Assembly (NCBI GenBank): GCA_938001915.1 | Contig: CALLBD010000020.1 | Coordinates: 1-33,756, forward strand | DNA from: an uncultured Caulobacterales bacterium | GTDB taxonomy: Bacteria; Pseudomonadota; Alphaproteobacteria; Caulobacterales; Maricaulaceae | Direction of reading: 5' to 3' | DNA length: 33,756 bases | Shown: positions 33,668-33,756 of the stretch, in pieces | Position numbering within the stretch: position 1 is the first letter of the stretch | Layout: the number at the start of each line of letters is the position of its first letter | Made by a program: the position numbers and the translations under genes | Notes under the pieces: model-generated | What the model saw: the letters and a program-made list of their open reading frames with translations, nothing else | The model's database searches: none | Told to the model about the DNA's origin: nothing

Positions 33668-33756
33668 TTATTTTTTATCACTCAGCCAAGGGTATTGGGC
33701 TGTCCAATATGATTCTTGTGGGGGGCGTTGTTTTTTCATTGTTTCGATTTCGCTGT
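33668..33756 (-). CDS. possible C-terminal end of an unidentified gene, cut by the window edge
   Basis: An open frame enters from the right edge and ends at the TAA at 33668-33670. The visible residues include SEIETMKKQRPPQESY and end WLSDKK. An internal ATG could also make a 23-residue peptide. Composition (Tyr, Trp, Gln, Pro, Lys) is protein-like, but the piece is too short to identify and does not look like the end of TrpB. An AT-rich run (33650-33680) follows before trpA and may hold the trpA promoter. Confidence 0.35.
   Translation of the reverse strand, partial: SEIETMKKQRPPQESYWTAQYPWLSDKK

Overview
This window looks like chromosomal DNA of a moderate-GC alphaproteobacterium, most likely of the Caulobacterales/Hyphomonadaceae-Maricaulaceae type. 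The evidence is a DivL-like kinase with tyrosine at the phosphoacceptor position, a ChvI-ChvG two-component pair, AddAB instead of RecBCD, a hemC-hemD-Mic60-hemY cluster, the folC-accD-trpA order, and a groESL operon with both a sigma-32-like promoter and a CIRCE element. I see no phage, transposon, CRISPR, tRNA or rRNA. Almost all of the window is ordinary housekeeping DNA, with a few accessory pieces set between conserved blocks.

Layout. (1) 1-2202: groES-groEL on the minus strand, with heat-shock promoter, CIRCE and hairpins in the spacer. (2) 2310-5063: accessory envelope genes, namely a possible small membrane protein, two tandem divergent lipoprotein paralogues, and a secreted glycine-zipper protein with a pentapeptide repeat. 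(3) 5063-5917: a PhyH-type Fe(II)/2-oxoglutarate dioxygenase, followed by about 360 bases with no gene. (4) 6280-11823: tsaD, divergent from hemC-hemD-mic60-hemY (haem synthesis and envelope organisation), with yggT convergent. (5) 12053-17412: chvI-chvG, then a divergent Lrp regulator and indoleamine-dioxygenase-like gene, then the PTS genes EIIA(Man-type) and HPr and a lipoprotein with a TonB C-terminal fold. (6) 17485-18561: mannose-1-phosphate guanylyltransferase. (7) 18700-30626: divL, a 2Fe-2S ferredoxin (minus), then the tightly coupled run tsaE-amgK-murU-addB-addA-trxA. (8) 30628-33609: trpA-accD-folC on the minus strand, convergent with trxA. A possible gene end lies at the right edge.

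How the genes work together. Region 7 joins a cell-cycle kinase, tRNA t6A synthesis, MurNAc recycling to UDP-MurNAc, double-strand-break repair and thioredoxin in one block. Region 5 is the most unusual. The lrp-ido pair sits between chvG and the EIIA gene, where many alphaproteobacteria carry hprK. HPr still has the regulatory serine but carries about four extra residues just before it. No wholly new multi-gene system is evident. The best leads are this altered PTS locus, the lipoprotein pair, the DivL tyrosine, a likely CTG start for folC, and RNA hairpins in the groES-groEL spacer and in front of the first lipoprotein gene.
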